In this document: positions 1-8,530 of the stretch, piece by piece
Numbering within the stretch: the first letter of the stretch is position 1
Layout: each line of letters opens with the position of its first letter
Notes under the pieces: generated by a model
The model's input: only the letters and a program-made list of their open reading frames with translations
Databases searched by the model: none
What the model was told of the DNA's origin: nothing
Position numbers and translations under genes: made by a program
DNA from: Rhodoferax saidenbachensis
Lineage (GTDB): Bacteria > Pseudomonadota > Gammaproteobacteria > Burkholderiales > Burkholderiaceae_C
Assembly: GCF_001955715.1 (NCBI RefSeq)
Contig: NZ_CP019239.1
Location: forward strand, 2,170,001 to 2,234,000
Length of the DNA stretch: 64,000 nt
Direction of reading: 5' to 3'

Positions 1-4
1 TTCA

Positions 5-1951
5 ATGGCTTGGCGGTTCTTGGCTTCGATTGCACGCAAAGAGCCTTGGTTGGTCACTGTTGAGGACGTGCGGTTGGCCTGCGAAGTTTCTGATATTTGC
101 CAGAACACTGATGCACGCACGATCAATATCATGGCGCTCATCCGCAACTATGTGGATGCACAACACCTATTTGATGCATGTCCTTTGACCACGTTAGTAG
201 ATCGCCCTCAAATTGGGAAGAACGCGAAGGCAAAGTTTGCGAAAACATCCGCTGCGCTCTCTCAGGAACTGGCTCAACGCAAGACACAGGAGAAATTACC
301 TGAAAGGCGAGCTTTTTGGCAGTTGATGAGCATTGTCTACACGGAGCGACCGAAGTCTATCGTCGATTATTTACGGTTTGCGCTTGTGAAGTTGATGGTG
401 TTGACTGGACTCCGCATTGGAGAGGTCGTTTATATCCCCTTCGATTGGAGGCGTACCAGGGGCTATCGTGATCAAAATGGGCGACCGGCCGGCGAGAGTG
501 GTGGAATTTCTGAAACCCTCATGATCCGGCACTTTGCAGAAAAGCAGGAAGAGCCCTATTTTTTTGAAGAAACGCAGTTCGTACCAGATATCTTTCGAGC
601 AGAAGTGGAAAGTATCCTAGAAGGCGTAGCCCGAATCACCGCCCCGCTGAGAACTACTCTACGGGCACAGTATGAGTCAGGGCGGATATTCCCACAGTAT
701 GAGACCGACGAACTTGTGGACGCTGTGGTGATGTATGTCCATCTAACAGGCAACCCCATATGGGTTAGCCCGCCCTACTCCCATGAAATAACTCAGTGCA
801 TTGAGCGCTATAGAGCGACCTATGACCCGGCAGAGTTAGCCAAGTTCGCTGACCTTCAGCGAACCGCCTCTCATTTAGCTGCTGCGGTCAGCAGGTATTT
901 TTCACCTGAAAATAGAAGCAAAGGGCTGGTATTGCGCGACAAATATGGCCTTGCAAGTACCGATAAGGGCGTTCGTGGGAAATTTCTTCTTGTGTCGGAT
1001 GTTGAAGATTTTGTGAAGCGGCATGTCCCGACCAAACGCCCTGACTTGTCGCCTTTACGTCTGAATCAGGGGGGAAGCCTGGCACCGTGGGAAATGATGT
1101 TTTTAATGCCCAAGCGTGCGGTGGGTGAAGGACGTGGGCAGTCAGTCATTGACATTGTGAGCACCTTCTCCGTAGGCTTGGCCGATCAAGCGCTACTGGT
1201 GACCGCGTTGGGTGGAGTACCAAGTGATCAAAAATATTCGCTCTTTAATGCTTACGGGAATAAAGAAGAAGATCGGTTGCTCACCCTAACTACTCACACT
1301 TTTAGGCATTTGCAAACAACCGAGTTGTTCCGTCTAGGTGTAGCTGATTCCATCATCAGTAAGCGCTTCAATCGACGCAGCGTGGCGCAAAGCTATGTTT
1401 ATGACCACCGCAGTCTTGCGGAAGAGCTGGATGCGATTGAATTGCCGGCTGAATGGTCGTCCCTCCTAGGAGATGGCAAAGCGGCCACGGTGGGGAAAAT
1501 GATTGCAGCCGGCAAAGCGAACGGGCCTATCGTGCGGGAGTTCAAACGCATACAAGTGGAGGAAGGGGATCAGGCTGCGCTGCAGTTTTTGATGGCAGAA
1601 GCTGATGGCTTTCACGCGACTCCTTATGGCACTTGCTTGAATGCATTCACCGTCGATCCTTGCCCCACGAGTCTTGAATGCTTCAATGATTGCCGACATT
1701 TGAGCGCCACCGGGCTTCCGGAACATCAGAAAAACTTGGTTGTTTTACGTGGACGACTTCAGGCGGTACTGGAGAATGCACAAGCCAAGCCAGAGGGAAC
1801 CATCGGTAAAGCCAATCAGATCTCCCACGCTATGAAGCGTTTGCAGGGAGTAGAAAAGTTACTAGCGACGCCAGCAGGCGCTTTGGTTTTTCCAGAAGGT
1901 GTCGATTTATCTAAACCAAATAGACCAGGGACGGTGTTGGATGGCACGTAG
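5..1951 (+). CDS. Tn554 TnpB-like tyrosine recombinase (5' end probably outside window)
   Basis: Site-specific tyrosine recombinase, expected to cut and rejoin DNA for integration of the element it lies on. Seen: the first catalytic Arg lies in GLRIGEV (about R137), the His-x-x-Arg box in HTFRHL (about 431-435), and the nucleophile is probably one of the tyrosines in SYVYDH (464-466). The C-terminal Cys/His-containing tail of about 130 residues resembles large recombinases of Tn554-type elements; TnpB of Tn554 is about 630 residues. The reading frame stays open to the window edge, so the ATG at 5 may be internal. The stop overlaps the start of the small downstream gene, as in tnpABC operons; a TnpA-like partner would lie to the left of the window. 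An alternative is one member of a recombinase trio (RIT-like). The recombinase assignment is firm; the Tn554 subtype is an inference from size and neighbour. Confidence 0.8.
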   Translation: MAWRFLASIARKEPWLVTVEDVRLACEVSDICQNTDARTINIMALIRNYVDAQHLFDACPLTTLVDRPQIGKNAKAKFAKTSAALSQELAQRKTQEKLPERRAFWQLMSIVYTERPKSIVDYLRFALVKLMVLTGLRIGEVVYIPFDWRRTRGYRDQNGRPAGESGGISETLMIRHFAEKQEEPYFFEETQFVPDIFRAEVESILEGVARITAPLRTTLRAQYESGRIFPQYETDELVDAVVMYVHLTGNPIWVSPPYSHEITQCIERYRATYDPAELAKFADLQRTASHLAAAVSRYFSPENRSKGLVLRDKYGLASTDKGVRGKFLLVSDVEDFVKRHVPTKRPDLSPLRLNQGGSLAPWEMMFLMPKRAVGEGRGQSVIDIVSTFSVGLADQALLVTALGGVPSDQKYSLFNAYGNKEEDRLLTLTTHTFRHLQTTELFRLGVADSIISKRFNRRSVAQSYVYDHRSLAEELDAIELPAEWSSLLGDGKAATVGKMIAAGKANGPIVREFKRIQVEEGDQAALQFLMAEADGFHATPYGTCLNAFTVDPCPTSLECFNDCRHLSATGLPEHQKNLVVLRGRLQAVLENAQAKPEGTIGKANQISHAMKRLQGVEKLLATPAGALVFPEGVDLSKPNRPGTVLDGT

Positions 1952-2387
1952 CACAACGGATCCTCAGCATGCAGAGTTGACCAAGGTTCTCGAATCCATG
2001 CTGGAGCGCGACGAAGAAATTACTGCGCGAGCAGTTACCAGGCAGCATAGCTCTCTCAAAAATGCGTCGGACATAACACGGCATGAAGGGCGACGCACAA
2101 TCCTCAATGCATTTCAGAGCAAACAGGCGGAACTTCGAAAATTTGCCGGTAGGGTTAGAAATAAGGGAACGACCATTGTTGCAAAAAGTCTTCAGGCTGC
2201 GGATGAACGTATCCAAGAGTTGGAGACCAATGAACAAGCTCGCATTGCCAGTCATTTGGCCATGATCACTGCGGTTGCCGAGCTGGGTGGCACACAGAAG
2301 CTGCAGAAATTCTACAAAGACTATGCCCACATTCGGGATCAGTTGGTAAGACAAGGCGCCCTCCCCGCTCAATTTTCCCAAAGCTGA
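1941..2387 (+). CDS. TnpC-like small transposition protein (DUF6262-like)
   Basis: A 148-residue, charged, probably mostly helical protein with predicted coiled-coil stretches (the region around IQELETNEQARIASHL). In Tn554-type elements a small TnpC gene follows the two recombinases and influences transposition orientation and efficiency; position and size match here. The ATG at 1941 is chosen because it overlaps the recombinase stop and is preceded by AGGGACGG; a GTG at 1899 in the same frame would add 14 residues without a better ribosome site. No enzymatic motif is visible. The role is inferred from context and general appearance. Confidence 0.65.
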   Translation: MARSTTDPQHAELTKVLESMLERDEEITARAVTRQHSSLKNASDITRHEGRRTILNAFQSKQAELRKFAGRVRNKGTTIVAKSLQAADERIQELETNEQARIASHLAMITAVAELGGTQKLQKFYKDYAHIRDQLVRQGALPAQFSQS

Positions 2388-2491
2388 ATTCGGCTCATCT
2401 AGACGCAACACATACGTTTGCGTTCCCAAAAAAACGGGCCGCACATGCGACTTTAGCCACGCTCCGTGCAAGCGTTTTACCATCCGCGACC

Positions 2492-4675
2492 TCAGCGGCG
2501 CAGTTGGACGCGGTCGCGCAGGTTGATCGGCGTGAGCATTGAAAATTTCTGCCGGACTGCTTGGTAAACAGGCTCACCCATCTCGCTGGCGATGGTCGCC
2601 ACCAACACATACGGCAGCGACGGGACATTCTTGTTGACGACCTTCTCTCCGTGCTCGCGCGCCCCGTGTTCCACATCAAAACAGGCATCCAGTAGTTCTG
2701 CCGCGGAAAAGCTTTCGGACCTATGCAAAACGGTTTCCCACTTGTGTGCATCGCGGCGCAATTCCTGCTCACTGCCGTGCGTCTGAGATGAAAAGAATGG
2801 CTGGGAAGAACCTGCTCCTTGAGGCCGAAACTTGATGGTCAGTCCATGACGGGTGTAGTTGACCGGATCGGCGGGGTCTACTGGGGATGCAAAGCAGAAG
2901 GTGGCGGTGATGCGCAAGCGCACTCCCAACGGCACAGCTGGGATTGGCAATTCGATACGCATGATGCCGCCTGCAGTGAAGTATCCTTGGTAAAGGACGG
3001 TGGCCTCGCCATCACTGCATGTCAGTAGCTCCTCCGCCGAAGCCGGAAAACGCCCCCAGCCCACGTGGCTAAGCTCATGGCCACCACGCTCCGCACGGTG
3101 AATTAAGAGCGAACGCAATGCGGTGGCACTTAACTTGGTCTCGGACATCGCGCAGGCCGCCGCAGCCGTCCGCAATACGAGCGGTGAGGCAAAGCTAGTC
3201 CCCTGTACACCACATAGCCCCCCAGAGAGTGGGTTCAGCAACACAAGCGGTTCAGATTCCGTGCCACCAAAGGCTAGCCCATCGGGTTTCACCAAGCCAG
3301 GCGAGCGGCCAGGTCCGACGCAGCTATATGCAGCGCGCCCCCACATGAAGCCCGACGAATCTGCGGAACCTATCGCCAGCGCATTCACGGCATCCGCGGG
3401 CGGCTGGATACGTCCCATGGGGCCCTGAATTTCTCCATCATTTCCTACCGCCACCGACAAAAGAGTTTTGCCCGAAGCCAGATGGCCATCAAGCATAGAT
3501 GTCCAAGCATGTGGCTGACCGTCATCGATCGCTATGCGTGGCCCAAGCGAGATATTGGCAAAGTCCACCTCCCCCGTCCGCAGCACGGCGTCGATGCGAC
3601 GCATGCAATCGTATAGATCAGAATCTGACTCATCAGCGTGGCCCAGTACACGGTGGTGCGCAATGTTGAAATAGGGCCGTTCCAGCTCCGTGGCGCCTTC
3701 GGAGACAGCGCCGAAGAGCAATGCCGACGTGACCTCCATACCATGCGAGAGATAGTCCGCGTGGGTATCGGTCAGTTCAGGTGGAACATGTTCGGTGCTC
3801 CAGCGGGAAAAATCCTTAGCACCCAACCCTCCGTCAAATACGGCGACGCGTAGATTGGTATCAAGCGCGTCTTCATTGGGTAGCGTCGGCGCTTGAACGG
3901 TGAGCTTTTCACGGATGGTCGGGCGATTCAGGCGCAACTTGGGCAATCGCCGAACAGCGCGTAGCGCTGTAAAAGTCGCAAACTCATCTAGCTTGGAGCG
4001 AGGTACAACGCCAGGCAAAAATACAAGTCCTGGTACAGCCAAATGCTTGGCCACGAAGATCCTGGCTCCGCACGAAGCAGAAAAGTGTTCTAAATCGTTG
4101 AGCAGTTGGATATCCGTGCCGTTCCCGTGCAGAATGATCTCAATGGGAATCTCCGGGTCTTCGCCGTCAAGGCGCAGCAATCGCTCTTGCGGCGTGAGAA
4201 AGCGGATGGCCTCCAATTTGCAAAATTCTCGCTGAACGCCTTTGCCGGTTCGCTCCGACATTAGCATTTGGTGGAGAGCCGCAAAGGCTTTGTAGTCGCC
4301 GCTGACGTACAGTTCCGCTGTAGGTTGTTCGCCCTTGGGCGCATACTTTCTCGCATCGATCTCAGGTTTCACCAATGCTGGCGTACTCCCAACCGTGCGC
4401 AGCCCTGCGCGTCGAAACACGTCACCGGGAATCAGCCATTTTGCCTGGAATGCAGGATGCACCGTAAATACACCGGTCCCCTCTCCGCGCGGCTTGGCCG
4501 CATCTGGGAGCTGAGTTACGGCGTCTAAGACCGCATCCAATGCAGGCCGCAGGCGCTCACGGGCCTGTGCGATCGTATATGGGGTTTCTTTGTTGCCACC
4601 TCCGCCTGACGGCGTCCGCTCAATGGAACGAGTGAGTAGCTGCCCATTGCCCAGCAGAAGATTAGGTCCCGACAT
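2492..4675 (-). CDS. ietS: Subtilisin-like serine protease, IetS of an IetAS defence pair
   Basis: A 727-residue S8-family protease. The catalytic triad is visible: Asp in AVFDGGL (D281), His in SHGMEVT (H311) and Ser in GTSFASP (S494). There is no signal peptide, so it should act in the cytoplasm. A region of about 270 residues precedes the protease domain and about 200 residues follow it. The start overlaps the end of the AAA ATPase gene by 14 bases, so the two are translated together. A cytoplasmic subtilase coupled to an AAA ATPase is the arrangement of IetAS, first described as a plasmid-maintenance locus and later reported as an anti-phage system. Protease activity is well supported; the defence role is inferred from the gene pair. 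Confidence 0.82.
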   Translation of the reverse strand: MSGPNLLLGNGQLLTRSIERTPSGGGGNKETPYTIAQARERLRPALDAVLDAVTQLPDAAKPRGEGTGVFTVHPAFQAKWLIPGDVFRRAGLRTVGSTPALVKPEIDARKYAPKGEQPTAELYVSGDYKAFAALHQMLMSERTGKGVQREFCKLEAIRFLTPQERLLRLDGEDPEIPIEIILHGNGTDIQLLNDLEHFSASCGARIFVAKHLAVPGLVFLPGVVPRSKLDEFATFTALRAVRRLPKLRLNRPTIREKLTVQAPTLPNEDALDTNLRVAVFDGGLGAKDFSRWSTEHVPPELTDTHADYLSHGMEVTSALLFGAVSEGATELERPYFNIAHHRVLGHADESDSDLYDCMRRIDAVLRTGEVDFANISLGPRIAIDDGQPHAWTSMLDGHLASGKTLLSVAVGNDGEIQGPMGRIQPPADAVNALAIGSADSSGFMWGRAAYSCVGPGRSPGLVKPDGLAFGGTESEPLVLLNPLSGGLCGVQGTSFASPLVLRTAAAACAMSETKLSATALRSLLIHRAERGGHELSHVGWGRFPASAEELLTCSDGEATVLYQGYFTAGGIMRIELPIPAVPLGVRLRITATFCFASPVDPADPVNYTRHGLTIKFRPQGAGSSQPFFSSQTHGSEQELRRDAHKWETVLHRSESFSAAELLDACFDVEHGAREHGEKVVNKNVPSLPYVLVATIASEMGEPVYQAVRQKFSMLTPINLRDRVQLRR

Positions 4676-5789
4676 TGACGCTCCTGTGGAATCGGTTTAA
4701 CGATCGAATAACAGTGGTGTGCGAAATATCCATTACCTCAGCGATCTCACGCGCCGACATTTGGCGGCCGTGGTGTACCAAAACTTGCAGGTCACGGCGC
4801 TGGCGCTCGTATTGCGACGCTGATTGCGCAGGCTTCGCCGTCACAGATAGTGCCCACGCGGCAAGTGCCTCGTCAAATGGTTTGTCTTCAAGAATTGTCT
4901 GTTTGCGGGCCGACTCCACGGCACGAAAGATTACCGAAAAGGTCTGGCCTTCAGTCACGGCACCAATGCCATCAGCAAGCTCCTCGCCTACCCCGTGGGC
5001 GCGCAGCAACTGCGCTCGTTGCGCATGTCCTGGAAGTGAAAAATTCAGGGTGACATCAAATCTGCGCCAAACTGCCGGATCAAGCAATTCACCGTGATTG
5101 GTGGCGGCCACTAGAAGCGACAGTGGTGACCAATCATCGATAGTTTGCAAAATTACGGTGACCAAACGTTTGAGTTCACCCACATCGCTGTCGTCGTCCC
5201 TGCGTTTAGCGATGGAATCGAACTCGTCCAGCAGCAGCACACAAGGGTGCGTCTGGGCATGATTCAATACCGCCCTCACATTCGCACCGGTTTTGCCCAG
5301 ATAGCTGCTCATGACGCTGGCCAGATCCAGCGTGACTAGAGGCAAGTCGAGCTGCTTGGCCAACCAGCCCGCAGTCATCGTCTTGCCCACACCTGGTGGT
5401 CCACTCATCAGCACGGAGCGCACCGGTGTGTAGCCGGCTTCCATCAGCCGATCGGTCGCTTGGCGCTCACGAATGACTCGCTGGATTTCGGTACGTTCAA
5501 TAGTGCCCAACAAGGGCTCTTGTCGCGGCGTATCCGCGGGCTCTACACGCACAAGTGGCAACTTGGTATCACCATCAACCGGGGGCGTTCGCATCGTGCT
5601 GAGCAATGAGCGAGTGGCGCCTGCGCCGACACACGAGGCAGCCGCTTGTGCCAATTCTGGATCCGTCGCCCTTATGAGGCTAGCAAAGCGGCGTACACGC
5701 ATTTCCAAAGCAGCCCCGCCCACTTTCACTGCATCCTGGAACAAGCTAATGAGTTCTGCTGTTGCTCTTTGTTCCATCTCTTCACTCAC
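4662..5789 (-). CDS. ietA: AAA ATPase, IetA of an IetAS defence pair, with C-terminal HTH
   Basis: AAA-family ATPase of 375 residues. Seen: P-loop GPPGVGKT (130-137), Walker B CVLLLDEFD (about 183-191), sensor AATNH (about 228-232) and arginine-finger region WRRFD (241-245). The last 50 residues contain a helix-turn-helix-like segment (AREIAEVMDISHTTVIRSL), which is unusual for a plain AAA chaperone and could let the protein bind DNA or its own promoter. The gene starts with GTG at 5789; an ATG four codons in (5777) is an alternative. It is the promoter-proximal gene of the pair, and its 3' end overlaps the subtilase start. By analogy with IetAS the ATPase would sense infection and control the protease; this is inference. 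Confidence 0.82.
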   Translation of the reverse strand: MSEEMEQRATAELISLFQDAVKVGGAALEMRVRRFASLIRATDPELAQAAASCVGAGATRSLLSTMRTPPVDGDTKLPLVRVEPADTPRQEPLLGTIERTEIQRVIRERQATDRLMEAGYTPVRSVLMSGPPGVGKTMTAGWLAKQLDLPLVTLDLASVMSSYLGKTGANVRAVLNHAQTHPCVLLLDEFDSIAKRRDDDSDVGELKRLVTVILQTIDDWSPLSLLVAATNHGELLDPAVWRRFDVTLNFSLPGHAQRAQLLRAHGVGEELADGIGAVTEGQTFSVIFRAVESARKQTILEDKPFDEALAAWALSVTAKPAQSASQYERQRRDLQVLVHHGRQMSAREIAEVMDISHTTVIRSLNRFHRSVNVGT

Positions 5790-6118
5790 CTATGTGTTAA
5801 CCAATTTTGAACTGGAACAAATTCTATCACCATGAAATACAAAATGTTCCACAAAATGTAACGACTATATATTTCAGTGCTAAGTGATTGATTTATAAAG
5901 AATTGATATGCTTGCGCTGAGGCGTTGCCTGGAACAATTTTCGAATATTCATGGGAATTTACGCCAGAACAGGTACGTCAATCTGCCTTCATCGAGCGCA
6001 CGTCGGCCCAATTTTGAGAGTCAAGTACGAATTCCGATTAGACGGATGCCTTTGGCGGGGCATGTCCGAACGGTGACGGCTGCTCTGTGCCTCGCTGTTT
6101 ACGCCCTCTTCACAGGCA
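5790..6118. other. AT-rich intergenic region upstream of ietAS, no gene seen
   Basis: No convincing coding frame. The first 110 bases are visibly AT-rich compared with the flanks and must contain the leftward promoter of the ATPase-protease pair. They include a 9-base direct repeat ACAAAATGT at 5839-5847 and 5851-5859, with a 12-base period. Nothing recognisable was found in the rest. Confidence 0.5.
5839..5859. promoter_or_regulatory. Tandem 9-bp repeat, possible operator of ietAS
   Basis: Two perfect copies of ACAAAATGT are separated by TCC (12-base period), about 50 bases upstream of the ATPase start. Spacing near one helical turn suits side-by-side protein binding. The ATPase carries a C-terminal HTH, so autoregulation is conceivable. 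Inference only. Confidence 0.35.
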
Positions 6119-6415
6119 CTACCTGTCGGCGCGCGTCCAATATTCCTCAGCAGTGCGCAGACCACGGACCAGCTCAATCTGGGCCATCTGGTGCTCAATG
6201 GATTTGGGGGCGGTGGCGCCACCGTAACCAGGTGCGCAAGCAAAGAACTGCAGGCCTCGCGGGCTGCGTTTCAGGACAGCAGGAACGCGCACATCGCCAG
6301 CCTGTACGTGAAATGAACCGACAGGCAACTTCCGCCGCTGTGTCCATTGCTCCACTGGCACGGAGAAAGACTCTACCGGCTCGATCTGGCCGGGCAGGTA
6401 CGCCAATAGCGTCAT
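6119..6415 (-). CDS. Small hypothetical protein
   Basis: 98 residues, not recognised. It follows the zinc-ribbon gene after only 6 bases and is preceded by a strong AGGGAGGA directly before the ATG (spacing unusually short), so it is probably read as the second gene of a two-gene unit. No membrane segment or motif was seen. The opposite strand also has an open frame here (5908-6432), but that one runs antisense through two tightly spaced genes and is less likely. Confidence 0.5.
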   Translation of the reverse strand: MTLLAYLPGQIEPVESFSVPVEQWTQRRKLPVGSFHVQAGDVRVPAVLKRSPRGLQFFACAPGYGGATAPKSIEHQMAQIELVRGLRTAEEYWTRADR

Positions 6416-6421
6416 TCCTCC

Positions 6422-6763
6422 CTACACCTTGATCGGTACATGCACATGCATCACCGCGTCGGGCCAGTACAGTGCAGTAAATTTATCTACGGCATCCATA
6501 CCCGTGAATGTCGCATGTTCAAGAGAGATGCCGCCCGGCGTTTCTAGATGGGCCAGCCCGGTAAGTGCATTCGTAATCTTGAAGCCCCCTGATGAGACCA
6601 ACTCAACTTCAACAAATCCGTCCGTTACTTCTGAGATAACCAGCGTTCCGCAAATGGGGCAGAAGCCATTTTCTCTTTCTTTGCCGCCTGGTACACCCAT
6701 TCCGCGAACGCGGGTTTGCAGACGCACAGCACAGGTCGGGCACTCAATTTGATTCCAGTTCAT
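6422..6763 (-). CDS. Small zinc-ribbon protein, unknown function
   Basis: 113 residues with two CxxC knuckles, CPTC (about 9-12) and CPIC (about 36-39), forming a likely zinc ribbon. The rest is a compact beta-rich segment without known motif. First gene of a probable two-gene unit with the 98-residue protein. Zinc binding is a fair inference from the cysteine spacing; the function is unknown. Confidence 0.6.
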   Translation of the reverse strand: MNWNQIECPTCAVRLQTRVRGMGVPGGKERENGFCPICGTLVISEVTDGFVEVELVSSGGFKITNALTGLAHLETPGGISLEHATFTGMDAVDKFTALYWPDAVMHVHVPIKV

Positions 6764-6863
6764 TATAGATTTCTCATTGTTTTCAATGAATTCAGATTGC
6801 GCTAGACGTCAATTCTGAGCCAACAGGTGTTCAATGCGCTTGGGCGGCGAGTGTCCCGGATGA

Positions 6864-7082
6864 TCATCTATAGGCACGGCTAAGTTTTCCGCTTGGAGTG
6901 AGAATTCCAGCCAACTTGAGAAGCAAAACTGCCTCTTCCCCCGTCAGCGCTTTAGCGACACGCAATCGGGAGCCACCACGCACCAGGGGCCGCCGCCGTT
7001 TAACCGGCAACTTCTTCGCCACAGCAGATTCCGGTTTCAACTGTGTAGTCAGAAGCGAGACTTTTTTGGTAGCTGCAGCCAT
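6864..7082 (-). CDS. Small basic hypothetical protein
   Basis: 72 residues, very rich in Lys and Arg in the first half (KKLPVKRRRPLVRGGSRLR) with a leucine-rich helical end. The start is taken at the ATG at 7082, because the frame upstream runs into the XRE gene. No clear ribosome site. It lies about 70 bases downstream of the XRE regulator on the same strand and might be its cargo or partner, for example in a toxin-antitoxin-like unit, but nothing in the sequence proves this. Confidence 0.4.
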   Translation of the reverse strand: MAAATKKVSLLTTQLKPESAVAKKLPVKRRRPLVRGGSRLRVAKALTGEEAVLLLKLAGILTPSGKLSRAYR

Positions 7083-7152
7083 ATTGAGAGTATGGCGTAA
7101 ATCAAGTTTTAGCGGATCCCCACGCGATACAGTCATTCGCAGGCTACAAATC

Positions 7153-7443
7153 CTACAGTCCTTTGCTCGTTCCTCTGGGAAGACGCGTGCGAGCGTTGTG
7201 AGCGTCCCACTGCTTTGTGAGCGCGGCCAGGAACTTAGGAAAATCCACATTCAACGCCTGCAGCCAGGCATGAAGCTCGACCACGTCTAGCCGTCGGATT
7301 CCTGTTTCGCATTTGCTGACAAATGTCTGGGGCTGATCCAACTTGGATGCCAATGCAGCTTGGGACACCTGCAGCGCTTCCCTCGTTTCTCGCAGCAAGG
7401 TGATGAATATTTTGTACTGCTCTGAGTGGAAAGAGTCGGGCAT
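7153..7443 (-). CDS. XRE-family HTH transcriptional regulator
   Basis: 96 residues. The helix-turn-helix of the Cro/CI/XRE type spans roughly residues 15-70 (REALQVSQAALASKLDQ, then TFVSKCETGIRRLDV), a typical single-domain regulator. The ATG at 7443 is preferred over an upstream in-frame start because it begins just before the globular domain. A perfect 11-base inverted repeat overlaps this start codon, which suggests negative autoregulation. It lies divergently from the small gene at 7551 and upstream of the basic 72-residue gene. Confidence 0.75.
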   Translation of the reverse strand: MPDSFHSEQYKIFITLLRETREALQVSQAALASKLDQPQTFVSKCETGIRRLDVVELHAWLQALNVDFPKFLAALTKQWDAHNARTRLPRGTSKGL

Positions 7444-7470
7444 TCTGCGGGTCTTTAAAACCCGCAGAAT
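7442..7470. promoter_or_regulatory. Inverted repeat over the start of the XRE gene, likely operator
   Basis: Perfect 11-base arms (ATTCTGCGGGT at 7442-7452 and its complement at 7460-7470) around a 7-base centre. The left arm includes the start codon of the XRE regulator. The position is ideal for autorepression and for control of the divergent gene at 7551. Binding by this regulator is inferred. Confidence 0.55.
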
Positions 7471-7550
7471 CAATGCCAAAATCGAATATGCGAAAATCGG
7501 TTAAGACAAAGAACTCTAGTTGTCCAGCAAATTGACCTTGGCGGAAGAAT

Positions 7551-7853
7551 ATGAGATTCCCACTACGTGGCCGTGCACTGCAGGTGGCGCTCAATTTCGG
7601 CAATGAGCACGTCATCACGAACCTCAAAGACTTGGGATTCACCCCAGATCGGGCTGCGGACGTGGCCGCAGCCGCCAAGAAGTATGCCGATGAAGAAACG
7701 GCTCTTCTGGTCAGGCAGTTAATCCCAAAAAGCGCCTGGCCAGGCGTCGTTGTCGTTCGAAGGCACTTTGTCGCACCACGGGAAGAGACCTGGTTGATGC
7801 TGAAGTACGAAAGTGGGAAGGGCTGGAATCTTGACTCAGCCCTGTTTGTCTAG
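7551..7853 (+). CDS. Small hypothetical protein divergent from XRE regulator
   Basis: 100 residues, not recognised. The ATG has a good GGCGGAAG ribosome site 3-4 bases upstream. The middle is helical and Ala-rich (RAADVAAAAKKYADEE); the end is beta-like (VVVVRRHFV, WLMLKYE). No signal peptide or metal motif. The shared upstream region with the XRE gene suggests joint control. Confidence 0.5.
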   Translation: MRFPLRGRALQVALNFGNEHVITNLKDLGFTPDRAADVAAAAKKYADEETALLVRQLIPKSAWPGVVVVRRHFVAPREETWLMLKYESGKGWNLDSALFV

Positions 7854-8164
7854 GAGCATTGATAAATTAACCGCAGGTCGAGGCGCAGTGGATAACGGAG
7901 CGTTGGTGGGTATTCGCACAAAAGCCACCGCCGATTCGCATTGCAAAACCGCCAGTAATTCGCATCCCACTCACATCACCTATCACCATCGCTGGCACTA
8001 TGGCAATTGAATTGTGGCCAATTTCCGTTCTGGGCGGCGGACTCAAGGCAATGTCCGCTTTTTCCACCGAAACTACCGCGACGACTGGACCTTGCGCGCA
8101 AGTGCGCCTGAGCATTGCAACGGAGAACCAATAACATCCTCCTTTCATTGCTCACAGAAACACC
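7854..8164. other. Intergenic region, no gene seen
   Basis: About 310 bases between the small hypothetical gene and the UPF0060 gene. Short frames exist on both strands, but none has a ribosome site or plausible protein. Only a promoter for the downstream membrane protein gene is expected here. Confidence 0.4.
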
Positions 8165-8497
8165 ATGGACTTCGTAAAAATCACTCTGCTTTTTATAGCC
8201 ACGGCCATTGCTGAAATCGTGGGATGCTATCTGCCATGGCTGGTTCTCAAACAGGACAAAACAGCATGGTTGCTCATTCCTGCAGCGCTATCGTTGGGAC
8301 TATTCGCATGGCTGCTAACGCTCCACCCCAGCGCGGCCGGTAGAACATATGCCGCCTACGGCGGTGTCTACATTGCCGTGGCCCTTGGGTGGCTATACCT
8401 GGTGGACGGTGTGTCGCTGACCCGATGGGATATGGCAGGTGCAGGCATCGCGTTGGTCGGAATGGCGGTCATTGTTTTGCAACCGGCCAACCCATAG
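8165..8497 (+). CDS. UPF0060 (YnfA-type) inner-membrane protein
   Basis: 110 residues forming four hydrophobic segments, with the family hallmarks EIVGCYLPW near the N-terminus, [12 protein letters not shown] in the middle and [13 protein letters not shown] near the end. This is the UPF0060/YnfA family, related in shape to small multidrug resistance transporters. Members occur often on metal or drug resistance islands; the substrate is not known from sequence. The assignment to the family is confident. Confidence 0.88.
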   Translation: MDFVKITLLFIATAIAEIVGCYLPWLVLKQDKTAWLLIPAALSLGLFAWLLTLHPSAAGRTYAAYGGVYIAVALGWLYLVDGVSLTRWDMAGAGIALVGMAVIVLQPANP

Positions 8498-8530
8498 TAG
8501 TTGACCCATTGCCGTCGACGTGGCGGTATC

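Noticed and set aside
2403..2423. Short hairpin ACGCAA/TTGCGT between the TnpC-like gene and the subtilase
   Set aside because: Only six paired bases with a nine-base loop and no T tract; too weak for a terminator or element end.
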